64,000 nt of DNA, taken from contig GG745341.1 of assembly GCA_000151295.1 (NCBI GenBank), positions 220,494-284,493 of the forward strand, in the 5' to 3' direction. Under the pieces are notes generated by a model. That model saw only the letters and a program-made list of their open reading frames with translations. It was not told the DNA's origin and did not search any database. Position numbers and translations under genes: made by a program. Below, in pieces: positions 42,929 to 53,574 of this stretch. This stretch comes from Allomyces macrogynus ATCC 38327 (lineage: Eukaryota; Blastocladiomycota; Blastocladiomycetes; Blastocladiales; Blastocladiaceae). How positions within the stretch are numbered: position 1 is the first letter of the stretch; the number at the start of each line of letters is the position of its first letter.

Positions 42929-44335
42929 TTAATCCCACCTCCACCGACCGCCGCGTCGCTCATCACCAAATGAAAGCGCGGACACGAACTCTTCCACCCC
43001 AACGTCCTTGAGAACCTGCGCCTGCCCCCACGGCACGCGCTGCTTGACCGTGTCGGGACCCGCGCGCTGTGCCGAGACGTTGGCGGTCGCCGTCGTGCGC
43101 CCGCCCTCGGTCACGGCCTCAACGGGCCGAATCCCGGCACCCGCGACGGTGCCCGACGCCGCGTAGGTCTCGGCGGTCGTGGTGGTCGCGCCGCGGCGGC
43201 CTTGAGCGAGCTTGGCGCGTTCCTCCTCGATCCGGTAGAACAGCGTGCCGTCAAACTGGCCGCGTAGGTGGTCGCGTGTGACGATCAACTGTTTGGTCGC
43301 TGGGTGCCGCTCGCCGACGAGCATCAGCAGCGTGCCCCACTCGAACTATGAGGTGAGAGCGTGAGTTTCGGTCATGGTGAAGTGGAATCCGATCCGACGC
43401 GACTTGATCAGCGTACCTTGGCCGCAATCCAGCCGTACGGATCGACAGCGTTGCGCATCGCCTCGGTCATTTGAAACAGTTCGCGCGCCGTCATGTACTC
43501 GGCTGACGTCTTGGCGAACTTGGTCCACATCTCCTCGAATTTCTCGGGCACAAACCGGCCCTCGGTGTCGTACGACTCGGAGTCGGACCCGTGCTTGGCC
43601 TTGTGGATGTTCTTGATGTAGACGCGGAACTTAACCGCCGCGTCGCGTTGCTCGGTCAGTTCACGTCTTGACGCGCGTCAAACACCTGGTCAAAACGTAC
43701 GCGCGGGTCCGGAATCCACGAGTCCTGCGTCGCGTAGGCCATGGTGCCATTGATCATGAAAATGGCCATGATCGAGAACAGGAGGTTGAACCCGAGCTTG
43801 CGGAACCCGCGAAACGTGTCGAGCATCGAGATAGTGCCATCGTCGTTGGCGTCAAAAAACTTGACGTGTTGCTGCAGCACCGAAAGGTTTGGGTACTTGT
43901 CGGCTAGGTACGGGTTGCGTGTGCCGTGCGGGTGCTGCCGGTCGACAACCAGCGAAGCACGCGGCAGGCCTTAATATTGGTGTGATCAGTGGCGGCATCA
44001 TGCCATATCCTCAAGGTCGCGTCACGGACGACGAACATACCCGGGTTATCCACATCTTGTGTGAGATCCACGGGCACGGGCCGGTCGCGGGTGACGGGCG
44101 CCGCGTCGACCGCCGTTGCAAACGCCGGCGGCGACGTGTCGAGCGTCGCGAGCGCGTAATCTTCGTCCCCGCCCTTGCCGCCAGGCGAGAATGCCGTGCG
44201 CGACTCGGACCCGGAGGTCGTGTGTGACCAGTCCGAGGACGAGCCGGCGCCCTGCGGTTTGGTGTAGCGCGCGGCGTCGGAGTCGCCCGTGGGCGAGCGG
44301 TGCGCGAAGGAGGGGTGGTGCACGACGTCGGCCAT
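42929..44335 (-). CDS. Caleosin-family peroxygenase / lipid-droplet protein
   Basis: Four minus-strand exons (44335-44041, 43969-43701, 43629-43417, 43345-42929) give 397 residues. The caleosin core begins LPRASLVVDRQHPHGT and continues LSVLQQHVKFFDANDDG. His133 (a haem ligand in the family) is just before one EF-hand loop (138-149, DANDDGTISMLD). A hydrophobic hairpin (GFNLLFSIMAIFMINGTMAY) then leads to SWIPDP, NIHKAKHGSDS (His201, second haem ligand) and SYDTEGRFVPEKFEEMWTKF. Caleosins bind lipid droplets or ER and use haem and calcium to oxygenate unsaturated fatty acids from hydroperoxides. The first 98 residues and the last 80 (Ala/Thr/Arg-rich) are extra compared with usual fungal caleosins of about 250-300 residues. 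The proline knot of plant seed caleosins is not evident. Confidence 0.92.
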
Positions 44336-44858
44336 GGTGGTTGGTGTGGTGCGGGGGTGGACAGGGCGGTGGGTTGGAGAGAGGCCTGATCGCGATCACG
44401 GCGAGGACGAGCCGACTGCGGGAGAGGGAGGACCGCTGCGCGCGTGTGGTGGTCGCGGCCGAACAGCGCACGGCGGGCGTGCGACCGCGCGCCGCTGGCG
44501 GCCCCGGCGAACGAACGCGGCCGAACGTCGGTTTCAGATGGGCGCCCGCAAACGAGACGCGTCTCGCGCCGTCTTGCGCGCTTGGCGTTCACCGATCGTT
44601 CCCAGCGGGCGACCTTGGCGTGCGCACCTCGCCAGCACACGGAACGCAGCCCGTTCCCGTTCCCCATGCTGAAGAGAGAAACGTGCGTCTGTAATGCGCG
44701 ATGGAATATGAACTTCAACGGCACCCGCCGCGCTCCTCCGCTCTGGAGAAGCGCAGCATCGCCCCAACCTCAAACTAAAGCAAGCAAAGAAGGGGGCAAA
44801 CGACAAGACCAAAACCAAACCAAACCAACAGAAGCATCAATCGACAGCAACTGCAACC

Positions 44859-44904
<46 letters not shown>

Positions 44905-44968
44905 TAACTAAACTAAACTCCACGCGCCCCGCCGCGCCTCGGCGTCGCGCTTGCTCCTCGTCCACCGT
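44336..44968. other. Spacer with a 42-A tract
   Basis: Lies between the caleosin start and the aminotransferase stop, both on the minus strand. The left part should hold the caleosin promoter. The right part holds the A tract and several AAACC/AACTAAA short repeats (CCAAAACCAAACCAAACCAA near 44810-44830). No coding exon. Confidence 0.45.
44861..44902 (+). repeat. 42-base homopolymeric A tract
   Basis: A perfect run of 42 A, flanked on the left by CAACTGCAACCGC and on the right by CTTAACTAAACTAAACTCC. It is much the longest homopolymer in the window. It could be the tail of a retroposed + strand element, a poly(dA:dT) nucleosome-free tract, or a sequencing artefact. Confidence 0.9.
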
Positions 44969-46653
44969 CTATTGCACGTTGCGCACGATCCAGTCGAGCG
45001 ACTGGGCAAAGTACTCGACATTGCTCGACGTGAGCCCGGCCATCGAGATACGGCCATTATTCGTCATGTAGATGTGGAACTTGGTGCCCATTGCCTGCGA
45101 CTGCGCAGCGTTCAGGCCCGTGAACGTGAACATGCCAATCTGATCCAGGATGTGCTGCCACGACCCGGGCGTGCCGAGTTTCTGCAGCGCGTCAAACAGC
45201 TTGGTGCGCATCAGCTGAATGCGGCCCGACATGGTCTTCAAGTTATCGACCCACTCGGCATAGAGCGCCGCGTCGTTCAGCACGGTCGAGACGATCCGCG
45301 CGCCAAACGCCGGCGGGTTCGAAATCGCGGCGCGCGACAGCTTGGCGAGCTGTGACTTGACGGCCTGCGCAGTCTCGGGCGATTTGGTCACGACCGTGAG
45401 CGCGCCCGTGCGCTCGTTGTAGAGGCCAAAGTTCTTGGCAAACGACTGGGCCACAAACAGTTCCGTGCGCGTCGCAAAGTACCGCACAGCCGTCGCGTCG
45501 CGGTCGAGGTCGCCCGACGCGAACCCTTGGTAGGCGCAGTCGAAAAACGCAAAGTGCTTCTTGGCAATCATGACGTCGGCAATCGTGTTCCACTGCGCGG
45601 GCGTCGGGTCGACACCAGTCGGGTTGTGCGCGCACGCGTGCAAGACGACAATCGAGCCCTCGGGCGCGGCGCGCAGGTCGCGCAACATGCCCTCGAGGTC
45701 GAGACCGCGCGTCGCCGGGTGGTAGTAGGTGTAGTCGGCCACATCCTTAAACCCAGCGTCGTTGAAGATGGCCTTGTGGTTGGCTAGAGACGGGACATGG
45801 AGCATGAGGTCGGGTAAGTCTCTGGTTGGCTCATCGTGCCGTATCGCGACTCGGCTTTCGGCTCGGGCAACGGCGCCAGCAAACGGGATGGCGTCGATCG
45901 AAAGACAAGGGCAAGAGCAACGGACGGCAGACATGGGTGAGGACACAGGGCCAAAACCGGAATGGGAACCGCAAGCACCACGGCGCATAATCCAAGACGA
46001 TCCAACTCTGGCCCAAAGTACGCGCCGGCACACGCCGAATGGAACATCCCGGAACCGTCTGCCGCCATCGCGTTGCTCACCCCCATCGCGGCGGCGCCCA
46101 CTTGCACGCAGAGCCCTCACCCTCGCCCCTCGCAACAGCAACGGCCTGCGTATGCTCGCCGCCGCTGCACCGCCGCTCGCGCAAAGACAATCGCCGAACC
46201 ACGCTTCGGGAAAAATGCCAAAAATCACAAATACGCACCCCACGTCGGGTTCGAGAGGAGGACCTTGGTCTGGGTCCCGCGGAACCGGGCAAGGAAATCG
46301 GCGCCGAGGCGGACCGCACCCGTCCCCGAGATGGTCTGCACGGCGATCGCGCGGTTCTGGTTGAGAGCTGGCGAGTCCTTGCCCAGAATCAGGCGCGCGG
46401 CCGCTGACGTGAACGACGCCAGACCCTCGATCGGCAAGTACTCGTGGTCGAGCGCGTGGTTGTTGACAATCAACTGCTCGGCCTTGCGCACGACGGGCAG
46501 CACCCACGGATGGCCATTGTCGTCACGATACGCGCCAACGCCGACGTTGACCTTTTGCGCGTGCGTGTCGGCCTTGTAGGACGCCGTCAGGTGGAAGATC
46601 ACGTCCGGCGGGGCCAGCGGGACCGCGTCAAAGTGCGTCGTGTCGAGCGTCAT
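44969..46653 (-). CDS. Cytosolic aspartate aminotransferase
   Basis: Minus strand, exons 46653-46239 and 45783-44969, 409 residues, the usual length. It opens VPLAPPDVIFHLTASYKADT and KVNVGVGAYRDDNGHPWVLP, as in fold-type I class I aminotransferases. NPTG is at 192-195, Asp220 (in FFDCAYQGFASG) should pair with the cofactor ring, and the cofactor lysine is K255 in AQSFAKNFGLYNERTG. The C-terminus reads SGRISMAGLTSSNVEYFA-like (NGRISMAGL). There is no mitochondrial presequence, so the cytosolic isozyme (yeast Aat2 type) is likely. It interconverts aspartate and 2-oxoglutarate with oxaloacetate and glutamate. The single intron is 455 bases, several times longer than nearly all others here. Confidence 0.95.
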
Positions 46654-48015
46654 GGTTGAGGTGTGGAGAGGGGTGGAGAGCTGGAAGTTTGGAGGAGAGC
46701 ACGCTCGGGCGGGGCACCGTGCTAGTTATGTAGGGCGGGCAGGGCGAGGGGGCACACAGCGGGTGGGGCAGTGCGGACGTCGTCGGCCGTTGCGTCGTTG
46801 GGCCGCTTGTCGGTGCGGCTGCCGGGCGGGATGGAAGCCGTCCGTGTCGGTGGCGGATTCGGATCAGCGACACGCGTGCCGTCTGTCTGTCAGCCAGCTG
46901 GCGAAGCAAACCAAAAAATAGGTCTGCTGCTTCTGCTTCCGCTGTGTGCGCTGGTTTGCCGTTGCGTTTTGGCGGCGTTGGGCGCGGGTTTGGCTGGCGC
47001 GTGGCGTGGCGGCGACGCGCGCCGCACGTCCTGCCGTCAATGCCGTCAAAACCTAGCCAAACCAAGAAATCCAACGTGCAAAGCGGCGTTTAGACGGCGG
47101 CAAACGAGTCCACGCGCCCAGCGAAACCGGAAAACCTGACTCGACCCACCTGCCATTCATGTCGCCATGCATGCCGTCATGCGGGTCAATCCGCCGCCCG
47201 ACCCCGTCCGGACCCTGGTGGACCCTGGATGGCTTGGATATATATATATGATAAAACAGGTGCCGCAGCATGCAAGGCACGGGGATTTGACGTGGCCTTC
47301 TGCGAGACGCGTTTACCCTGGACACCGTTCAGAACGTCGCAGCGATGTCGGCACGTTCTTGTGCCGGCGCGCACCGCCCCACCCCCGCATGCCGCCCTGC
47401 CTCTCCGCAAGGCGCCGCCCTTCCCAGCACGACGCCGCCCTTCCCAGCACGACGCCGCCCAAGTTGCACGGCCCCATACCGCGCACGACGTGCCAGTGGC
47501 CCGTCCTGCGGCCCCAACATCGCCAAGAAATCAGGCACACGTAGTCCATCTCGCTCGGAGAAATACGCCACTCCTTGCCCGTGCGCAACATGCCCCACCC
47601 CCGCACTTCGTGCTCGGTGCGGTCTGGCGCCCCGCCAGGAAGAGACCGGAAGGGACGCATGTTTGCCCCATAGCCCCACCCCCGCTCCAGGCTGTAGCAA
47701 GAAAGAGAGGTCTCGGTTCTCTATTTAAGTCCAGGCCAACACAAGCGAAAACGAAAAAAATATGCGTCAGCGTCGGCTTGCCAAGCATAGCTGCAGCCGA
47801 CAACGCCTGTTCCAACGACAGCACTGCTCGCCCGGCGCATCAAGCGAATAAAAAATCCTGAAAAAATGGGAGAAAAGAGAGAACAGAGCCACGACTACCT
47901 ACGGGCATAGGATGAGCGATAAATGAGAGGTTGGATGGGGGATCGCAGGGGAATGCAGAACCACGTCACGTCCAGCGCAATGGCAAACCAAAGCAACCAA
48001 CCAAACCACGTCGCG
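46654..48015. other. 1.4-kb intergenic region with short repeats
   Basis: Promoter of the aminotransferase on the right-to-left strand, then the 3' region of the next gene. Contains a (TA)n stretch at about 47236-47248 and a tandem 20-base repeat (CGCCGCCCTTCCCAGCACGA) twice plus a partial third copy at about 47410-47460. Open frames are repetitive and not convincing. Confidence 0.4.
47410..47460. repeat. Tandem 20-base repeat
   Basis: CGCCGCCCTTCCCAGCACGA occurs twice head to tail, followed by CGCCGCCC of a third copy. Perfect copies suggest a recent duplication. Confidence 0.8.
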
Positions 48016-49617
48016 TCAACACCCGAGCGGCACGCCCACACCGCCGATCCCGCGCCGGTCCACGGCCGACGCCAGGCGCAAATTCCAGCTCGGCGCGGCC
48101 ATGGCCGCGGACCACGCGTTCGTCACGGCAATTGCCGCCAAACTTTTATCCAGGGCCGGCGCGGGTGCCGGCGCCTGCACGGCGTCGCTGCTTGGGACCG
48201 GCGGCACGGGCCACCGCTGCACGCGCAGTTCGTAATTGCATTCGCCGTTATTATCCCACACGGTCGTCGTGCGTGTCGGCACGTCCGTGGCCGCCACGGT
48301 CGCCAGATCCGCGTCCCACGTATCCGGCTCGTCGTACGTGTACCGCACACACAGCTGCACGTTGGCCGCGCTCCGCACCTCGACGTCATGCGACACGTCG
48401 ACGACGAACCGGAACCGGTCCCAGCCCGCGTCGTGCGCGCCGACGTACTCGGCGTGCTGGTCGGTAAACGTCGCCCACGTGTTCGTCGTCGCACGGACCA
48501 CCACGTCCTTCGTGTAGGCGACGTTTCTCACGAGTACGGTCCCGACCAGCCGCGCCGACTCGTGATCGCCGTCAATGCGCACCATCAGCCGGACCGACTC
48601 TACGGCGACACGCGCCCACGGCACGGGAGCGACGACGGGGGGTGCGGGCGCCGCCTGGTACTCGACCATGCGCCGGCATCTGTTTGGACCGCTACCGCGC
48701 GGCGCGAGAACGGCCGCGGGGAGTGGTGCGGTCGGGATCGATGCAGGCCAGTTGGGCGCGGCGAGCGCGTACTGCGACCGCGGTGCCACGGGCTCGTCGG
48801 CAGCGGCCCAACGCGACGCGGCCACGTCAGCAGGGCGCGCGTGGCGCTGGAAGAAGCGCACGGCGCCGAGGTGCGGCGGGAAGGTGACGCCGCGGCGTGG
48901 GCGCGGCGGGGTGGCCAGCACCGGCGTCGGCGAGGTGATGCTGGGTGCGGGCGACGGCGACGACGCGGTCGAGGGGCTCGAGCAGACCGGCAGCGGGATT
49001 CCGAGCGCTGGTTCAGGCACGGGCGAGGCAATGGCCTGCGTGTCATCGGTGGGAATGCCGCTTGAACCGTGGGAGCTCGCACAATCGGGGCCGGCGCGTG
49101 ACTGATCGGATGACCGTGGCTCGTGCTGTTTGGCCTCTTGCCGCTCGGTGCCCTCCTCGCCCTGCTGCTGTTTCGACTCGGCGCTCGTGTCGCTGCCCGC
49201 CGTCGGCGCGAGCACCGCCGTCGCCGGCCACAGCGCGGCCGCGGCTGCCATGATCTGCGCCGCGCACCATGCGCTCGCCGCATCCGAATCGCTGCGTGTG
49301 CGCCGGTGCCCCCGCGCGACAAGCGGCTTGGCCGCAATCGTAGCCCCTGGCGCCTTGACGTCGTCGAGCTTGGGCGCGCACGGCGGGTCGAGTAGCCACG
49401 GCAGCCGGCACGGCGACGAGCTTGACGGCGACGAGGGCGAGGATGCCTGACGACGAAGCGCGCCGGGCGACCGCGAGCGTGACCGGGAACGGGACCGAGA
49501 CCGAGACGAGGAACGGAGCAAGAGAGATGCAACGGCAGGTGGAGCACTGCGTGGGCGCAATGGCGCGTCGAACCACGGCGCGGTGTGCGGCACCGGCGAG
49601 AGGACGGCGGCGGACAT
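48016..49617 (-). CDS. Protein phosphatase 1 glycogen-targeting subunit (CBM21, Gac1/PPP1R3 type)
   Basis: A single-exon minus-strand gene of 533 residues (an upstream in-frame ATG at 49644 would add nine). An SR-dipeptide tract (SRSRSRSRSRSRS, about residues 37-50) and a long Ser/Pro/Ala region lead to RPRRGVTFPP, an RVxF-type PP1 docking motif. The C-terminal half is a CBM21 domain: VRLMVRIDGDHESARLVGTV, LVRNVAYTKDVVVRATTNTW, HDAGWDRFRFVVDVSHDVEV and WDNNGECNYEL. The Trp-Asp-Asn-Asn and NY residues are the glycan-binding signature. The protein would bring PP1 to glycogen so that glycogen synthase is activated. No other motif seen. Confidence 0.9.
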   Translation of the reverse strand: MSAAVLSPVPHTAPWFDAPLRPRSAPPAVASLLLRSSSRSRSRSRSRSRSPGALRRQASSPSSPSSSSPCRLPWLLDPPCAPKLDDVKAPGATIAAKPLVARGHRRTRSDSDAASAWCAAQIMAAAAALWPATAVLAPTAGSDTSAESKQQQGEEGTERQEAKQHEPRSSDQSRAGPDCASSHGSSGIPTDDTQAIASPVPEPALGIPLPVCSSPSTASSPSPAPSITSPTPVLATPPRPRRGVTFPPHLGAVRFFQRHARPADVAASRWAAADEPVAPRSQYALAAPNWPASIPTAPLPAAVLAPRGSGPNRCRRMVEYQAAPAPPVVAPVPWARVAVESVRLMVRIDGDHESARLVGTVLVRNVAYTKDVVVRATTNTWATFTDQHAEYVGAHDAGWDRFRFVVDVSHDVEVRSAANVQLCVRYTYDEPDTWDADLATVAATDVPTRTTTVWDNNGECNYELRVQRWPVPPVPSSDAVQAPAPAPALDKSLAAIAVTNAWSAAMAAPSWNLRLASAVDRRGIGGVGVPLGC

Positions 49618-51617
49618 GGTGAGGTGAGGGGGGCCGTGCGGCAAAAACAGAGGTAAAGGACGGTCGGGCCGAATTCACAGGTCACGATGGAGCAAGACGC
49701 CCGATTGGAGAGCAGGGTGCTTCGGAGTGGGGCGAGGCAGAGCCTGGGCGGGCGGCGGGCGGGAACGAAGATGCTGGTGCACGACGATACCAAACAGCGC
49801 GAGCGCTTGGGGGGAGCGACGCGCTTTTATCGCGGCGAGCCGGCTTGAGAACGCGCTTGGCGGGCACTGGCTTTGCGAGCCAACGCACGCCCAGAAGCCG
49901 TGATTGCGACGTGCTGGTGCGCAGCGAACCAAGGGAGCTGTTCTTCCTGCTCGCGCGCGACCGCGGTTGCGTGCGCTCGCCTCCGCATACCCACCAAGGC
50001 ATCGTACGACACAGCGCGCGGCGCTCGGTGCGCGCAGCCGTGCCTGTCCGACACGAGCGAAGCGACATTTGGCAGGCCTGGAAAACAAACGCGACGAGAC
50101 CTAGTTCGCGGCGCGCCACGGCCCCAGAACCATTGCCTGCGCGCGCATGGCTCCCACCGGCGCGGTTGGTGTTGATCATCGCAAGCACGCGCGCGTTTAG
50201 TCGGCCTGGGGTCCTCCGCCCCTTTGGCGCCTTTGAGCGCCGCGCGGTCGGTGTCACCAAAGTCACCAAATCGCGCATCGTGCAGGCAGGATGATGCAGG
50301 ACGTCAGTCTGACACATCGGCGTGGATGCGCTTCCGTCGCTCCTGTTGTTCGAGAGTCTCCCTCTCCTTCCTCGTCTCCCGTCCGCTTGGCTGCAAGACG
50401 GCTGACCCCTGTTTCGGTTTGAATCAGCATGCCTATGCGACGAACGACAACGGTGACTGAGGATACGGCTGGCCGTCAGTTGTCTGTCGGTCGCTCGTCG
50501 CTCTTTCACGACCGGCCGCGACACGACCGCCCGCGAGGCGATCCCTGCTGTGCCGGTGGAGCCGTGCGGCCGTGCACAAGATTGCACGCGAGCTGTATGC
50601 GTGCGCCACGTCCAAGGACAGGGGGCGACAACAGGGGCGTGGGAATGCGTGGCCCCAGGATCACCGAAATGCACGGTGGTGCAATCGCAACGCGATTAAC
50701 TGGGCCAACACGTGTTGGTCCAATGCATTTCGCCAACGTGCTCGGGCCCGGTTGATTTGGCAAATAGCTGCAGGGCAGGATCAGCACCGAGCTTGTGCAG
50801 GTTCGAGGAACATCCAAGCGTCGCCGCTGTCCTCGCGCTCATGGTTGCGCTGGACCAGTCAGCCGTTGCGATCACGACGCGACTGCCTTGGCAGGTCCAG
50901 CTGCGACAGGTTGCATTGCCAGAAGTGACTGCTGCGGTGAACGTGCGACGTTTGCGCGAGGTGTCACAGACCTGGCGCGGCTCGCACTTGGCTTGCAACC
51001 CAAACAGCAAGGTCCACGCGGCGCGAGACACCCGCGAGACTCCGCGCCCTTGTCACGTGTGAGTGACTTGGTGCGGCCCACCGCACGCCTTCGCCGCGGA
51101 AGCTGCGTGCTTCCTCGCCCGCCGTCCCTCGTTTTTGGTTTGGGTTGCCCGCTGCCGACTGTTGGCGCGACCACCTTCCACGCTCCCGTTCTCTCGCTCT
51201 CGCACGTTGCCCTTGTCAAGCTCATGCGATCGAACGACGCGGGGCCTGCACCGACTGCCAGGCCCGCTGCTGCACGCTGACGTTCTGCTGCTGCTGCTGC
51301 TGCTGCCCTCGCGCACGCGCCGGCTACTCCGCTTGACCGCGCACCGAACTGGACCGCGCCCCGCATTCGCCCTGCACGCTTGCATCCCCGCACTCGACCG
51401 CGACTTCCACCGCGCGCCGACTCCACGACCACCATTTCGACGGCGACGGGAACCGCAACGGCAGCACGACAACATCCACGACAACGACGACGACGGCCCC
51501 GACGTCGTGCTTTCACCAACCGCTCAATCGCAACTGTGATCCCGCCCTCCCGCCCGCCGACCGCATCCAATTTGCACCAAATCTCAAATTTTTTCGCGAC
51601 TCCTCCCAGCACACACC
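49618..51617. other. 2-kb divergent intergenic region
   Basis: Between two genes pointing away from each other. It carries a perfect 14-base palindrome (described separately), a CTG repeat near 51288-51303 and a long CA/CG-rich leader before 51618. Frames up to 330 codons exist on the minus strand (49682-50674), but they have no motif or conserved look. Confidence 0.4.
50705..50718. promoter_or_regulatory. Perfect palindrome with central CACGTG E-box
   Basis: CCAACACGTGTTGG is a 14-base perfect inverted repeat centred on CACGTG, the core bound by bHLH factors (Cbf1/Pho4 type in fungi). It lies about 900 bases before the UPF0658 gene and 1.1 kb before the PP1-subunit gene on the other strand. 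Confidence 0.4.
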
Positions 51618-53153
51618 ATGGTCGGCCCGAATCTGACCAAGTTGCGCAACCTGCTACGCACGTCGCCCATTTCGCGCTACGCGCTCATTTCCTCGGCCGT
51701 TCAATTGGTCGTGCAGCTCGGGCTCGAGTCGGTGGTCGCATTGCACCACATGGACGCCATGGACGGCATCAAGTCGACGCCAAAACTCGCATTATGGTAT
51801 AACGTGGGCAAGGCTGTCGGCGTGTACCATTACATCTACATGGTGCAGATCGATTTGTGCTGGTATCACGAGCAGAACGGCGTCCTTGAGTCTAACGCGC
51901 GAATTTCTCCCTGCTTCGGAACGGCACGGTGCAGATTGCGACGGTATTGCAATTCTACCTGACGTACAACTCGGTCGTGAGCCAAAATTCGATTGATCTC
52001 GTCGCGCTCAACATTATCAATCTGGTATGCGCGAGCCATGAGCCCCTCTCAATGTTCGCGACTCTGACGCGCTCTCTCTCATTTCCAGGGCCTCTTTGGC
52101 TACTCGATCATGCAATACGTGCAAACACAGTCGCTCTTTGCCAACACGAACGAGGACATGAAGCGCATCATGCCCGACGCACCACCACTGTCCGTGTCGC
52201 TCGGCATGTTCTTGCCTGCCATGGCCGCGTCGCTCCTGTTCCTCGTCGGCACCGCGTGGCTCTCGTACCACCTGCACCGCGAGTACGGATGGGCCATTTA
52301 CAAGCGCATTGGCGCCGACATTGGTTTGCGCCGGCAAATGATGCACTACTTTTTCCTCATGATGCTGTACGTTGCTCGCGAAGCTCGCTCGTCGCTTCGC
52401 GAGACCCGTGACTGACTGACGGATGGGCGGACGGTGTTGCATACAGGCTCAAGATTGGCGTCTTTTTCTACGCCACGTTCTCGCTACAGTTTCTCGTCAT
52501 TGGCATCCAGCTCACGACCGGCGACACGGTCGGGATCGCGGTCCACTTGGCCGTTTCGGTCGTCATGATTTTCGTGCTTGTGATCCTGTGCACGCGTGGC
52601 ACCCGCACCGAGTCGTCCGGGCTCATGTACGCATTCATGGTCGGCACTGTCGGGTGCATCGCGTACCTTGCCTACAAGCTCTACCAGTGCAGTACCGAGT
52701 ACGTTACGCACTTCGCTTTCCTCCCCACCTGGACTCCGTCGGTGCTGACATTTCGATCCCCACAGACTCCGGTTCGCCGCCGTCAAACGGTCCATGACCT
52801 TCTCCATCGTTCTGTGCCTGCTCGTCGCTGTCGTGACGCTCATCAACTCGTGGCTCTGTTTCCGTTCTTTCGGGACCGGCCTGATCCATTACATTGGCCC
52901 GAACCGGCACCAGACGGCGGCCAATGCCGCACAGCGGCTCGAGTCGCGCTTCAGTCTCGATGGGATGACCGAACCGCGTACGCCGAATGCCACGCACGAC
53001 CCGTTCTTGCTGCAGCAGATTGCACCCACGTCCAAGCCGGCACCGTCACCCGGAACCGGCGGGTTCGCGCCGCTCGCGGCGCCGCAGATGGGGGTGCCGG
53101 GCGCGATGCCACCGTCGCCGGGATCGGGACCGGGACCGGCGAGGGGGTACTAG
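51618..53153 (+). CDS. UPF0658-type Golgi multi-pass membrane protein
   Basis: Exons 51618-51881, 51935-52024, 52089-52366, 52447-52698 and 52766-53153 give 423 residues, all in phase. Seven or so membrane helices are visible: YALISSAVQLVVQLGLESVV, ATVLQFYLTYNSVV, LVALNIINLGLFGYSIMQYV, SLGMFLPAMAASLLFLVGTA, FFYATFSLQFLVIGIQL, VHLAVSVVMIFVLVILC and SIVLCLLVAVVTLINSWLCF. The pattern YHYIYM...NGIATVLQFY and NIINLGLFGYSIMQ is that of the fungal UPF0658 Golgi membrane proteins, whose biochemical job is unknown. The last 100 residues are a hydrophilic Pro/Gly-rich cytosolic tail. The first intron (53 bases) contains CTAAC, a good branch point. Confidence 0.72.
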
Positions 53154-53574
53154 TCGGTGCGAGTGTATTCTTGTCGATTTTGTTGCGTGTCGAGCGTCGT
53201 GGTTGTGGTTATTGCGTGTGTTATTTTTTTGCTCATCAACCTCCCCTGTACCAAAGCTTTTTGACCATTTACTTTTTGGCTGGAACATGTGAACCGTTTG
53301 CTATTCATTGCATCCAGGAGCTTCAAACGGCCAAGGACGCGAGATTCGTCAGGTTTAAGGGCACGATGGGGGACTAGCTATGGACCAGTGAGAGTCTACT
53401 GCGGCCGGAAAGAGAGCATAACCAGGTGGAGGCAAAAAAGGGTCATGATTTCTTCAAGAATCGGGAATAAGCCGTCCGATAAAGCACAGAGGCAAGGTCC
53501 ATCCGTCTCGGATCAAGACTCCAGGGACCCGATCCTGGCTCCTTCTCGCTCGAACCCAGAGACCCCGTCCGTAT
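53154..53574. other. Convergent intergenic spacer
   Basis: Holds the 3' ends of two converging genes. AT-richer than its neighbours (for example TATTTTTTTGCTCATC near 53221). No gene. Confidence 0.4.

Noticed and set aside
44735..44902. The A tract as a processed copy of the neighbouring aminotransferase
   Set aside because: The tract is on the wrong strand for that gene, and the aminotransferase has its own intron.
49682..50674. A 330-codon minus-strand open frame
   Set aside because: Composition is Arg/Ser/Pro-rich with no hydrophobic pattern or family motif. It crosses promoter-like sequence, so it is most likely chance in GC-rich DNA.
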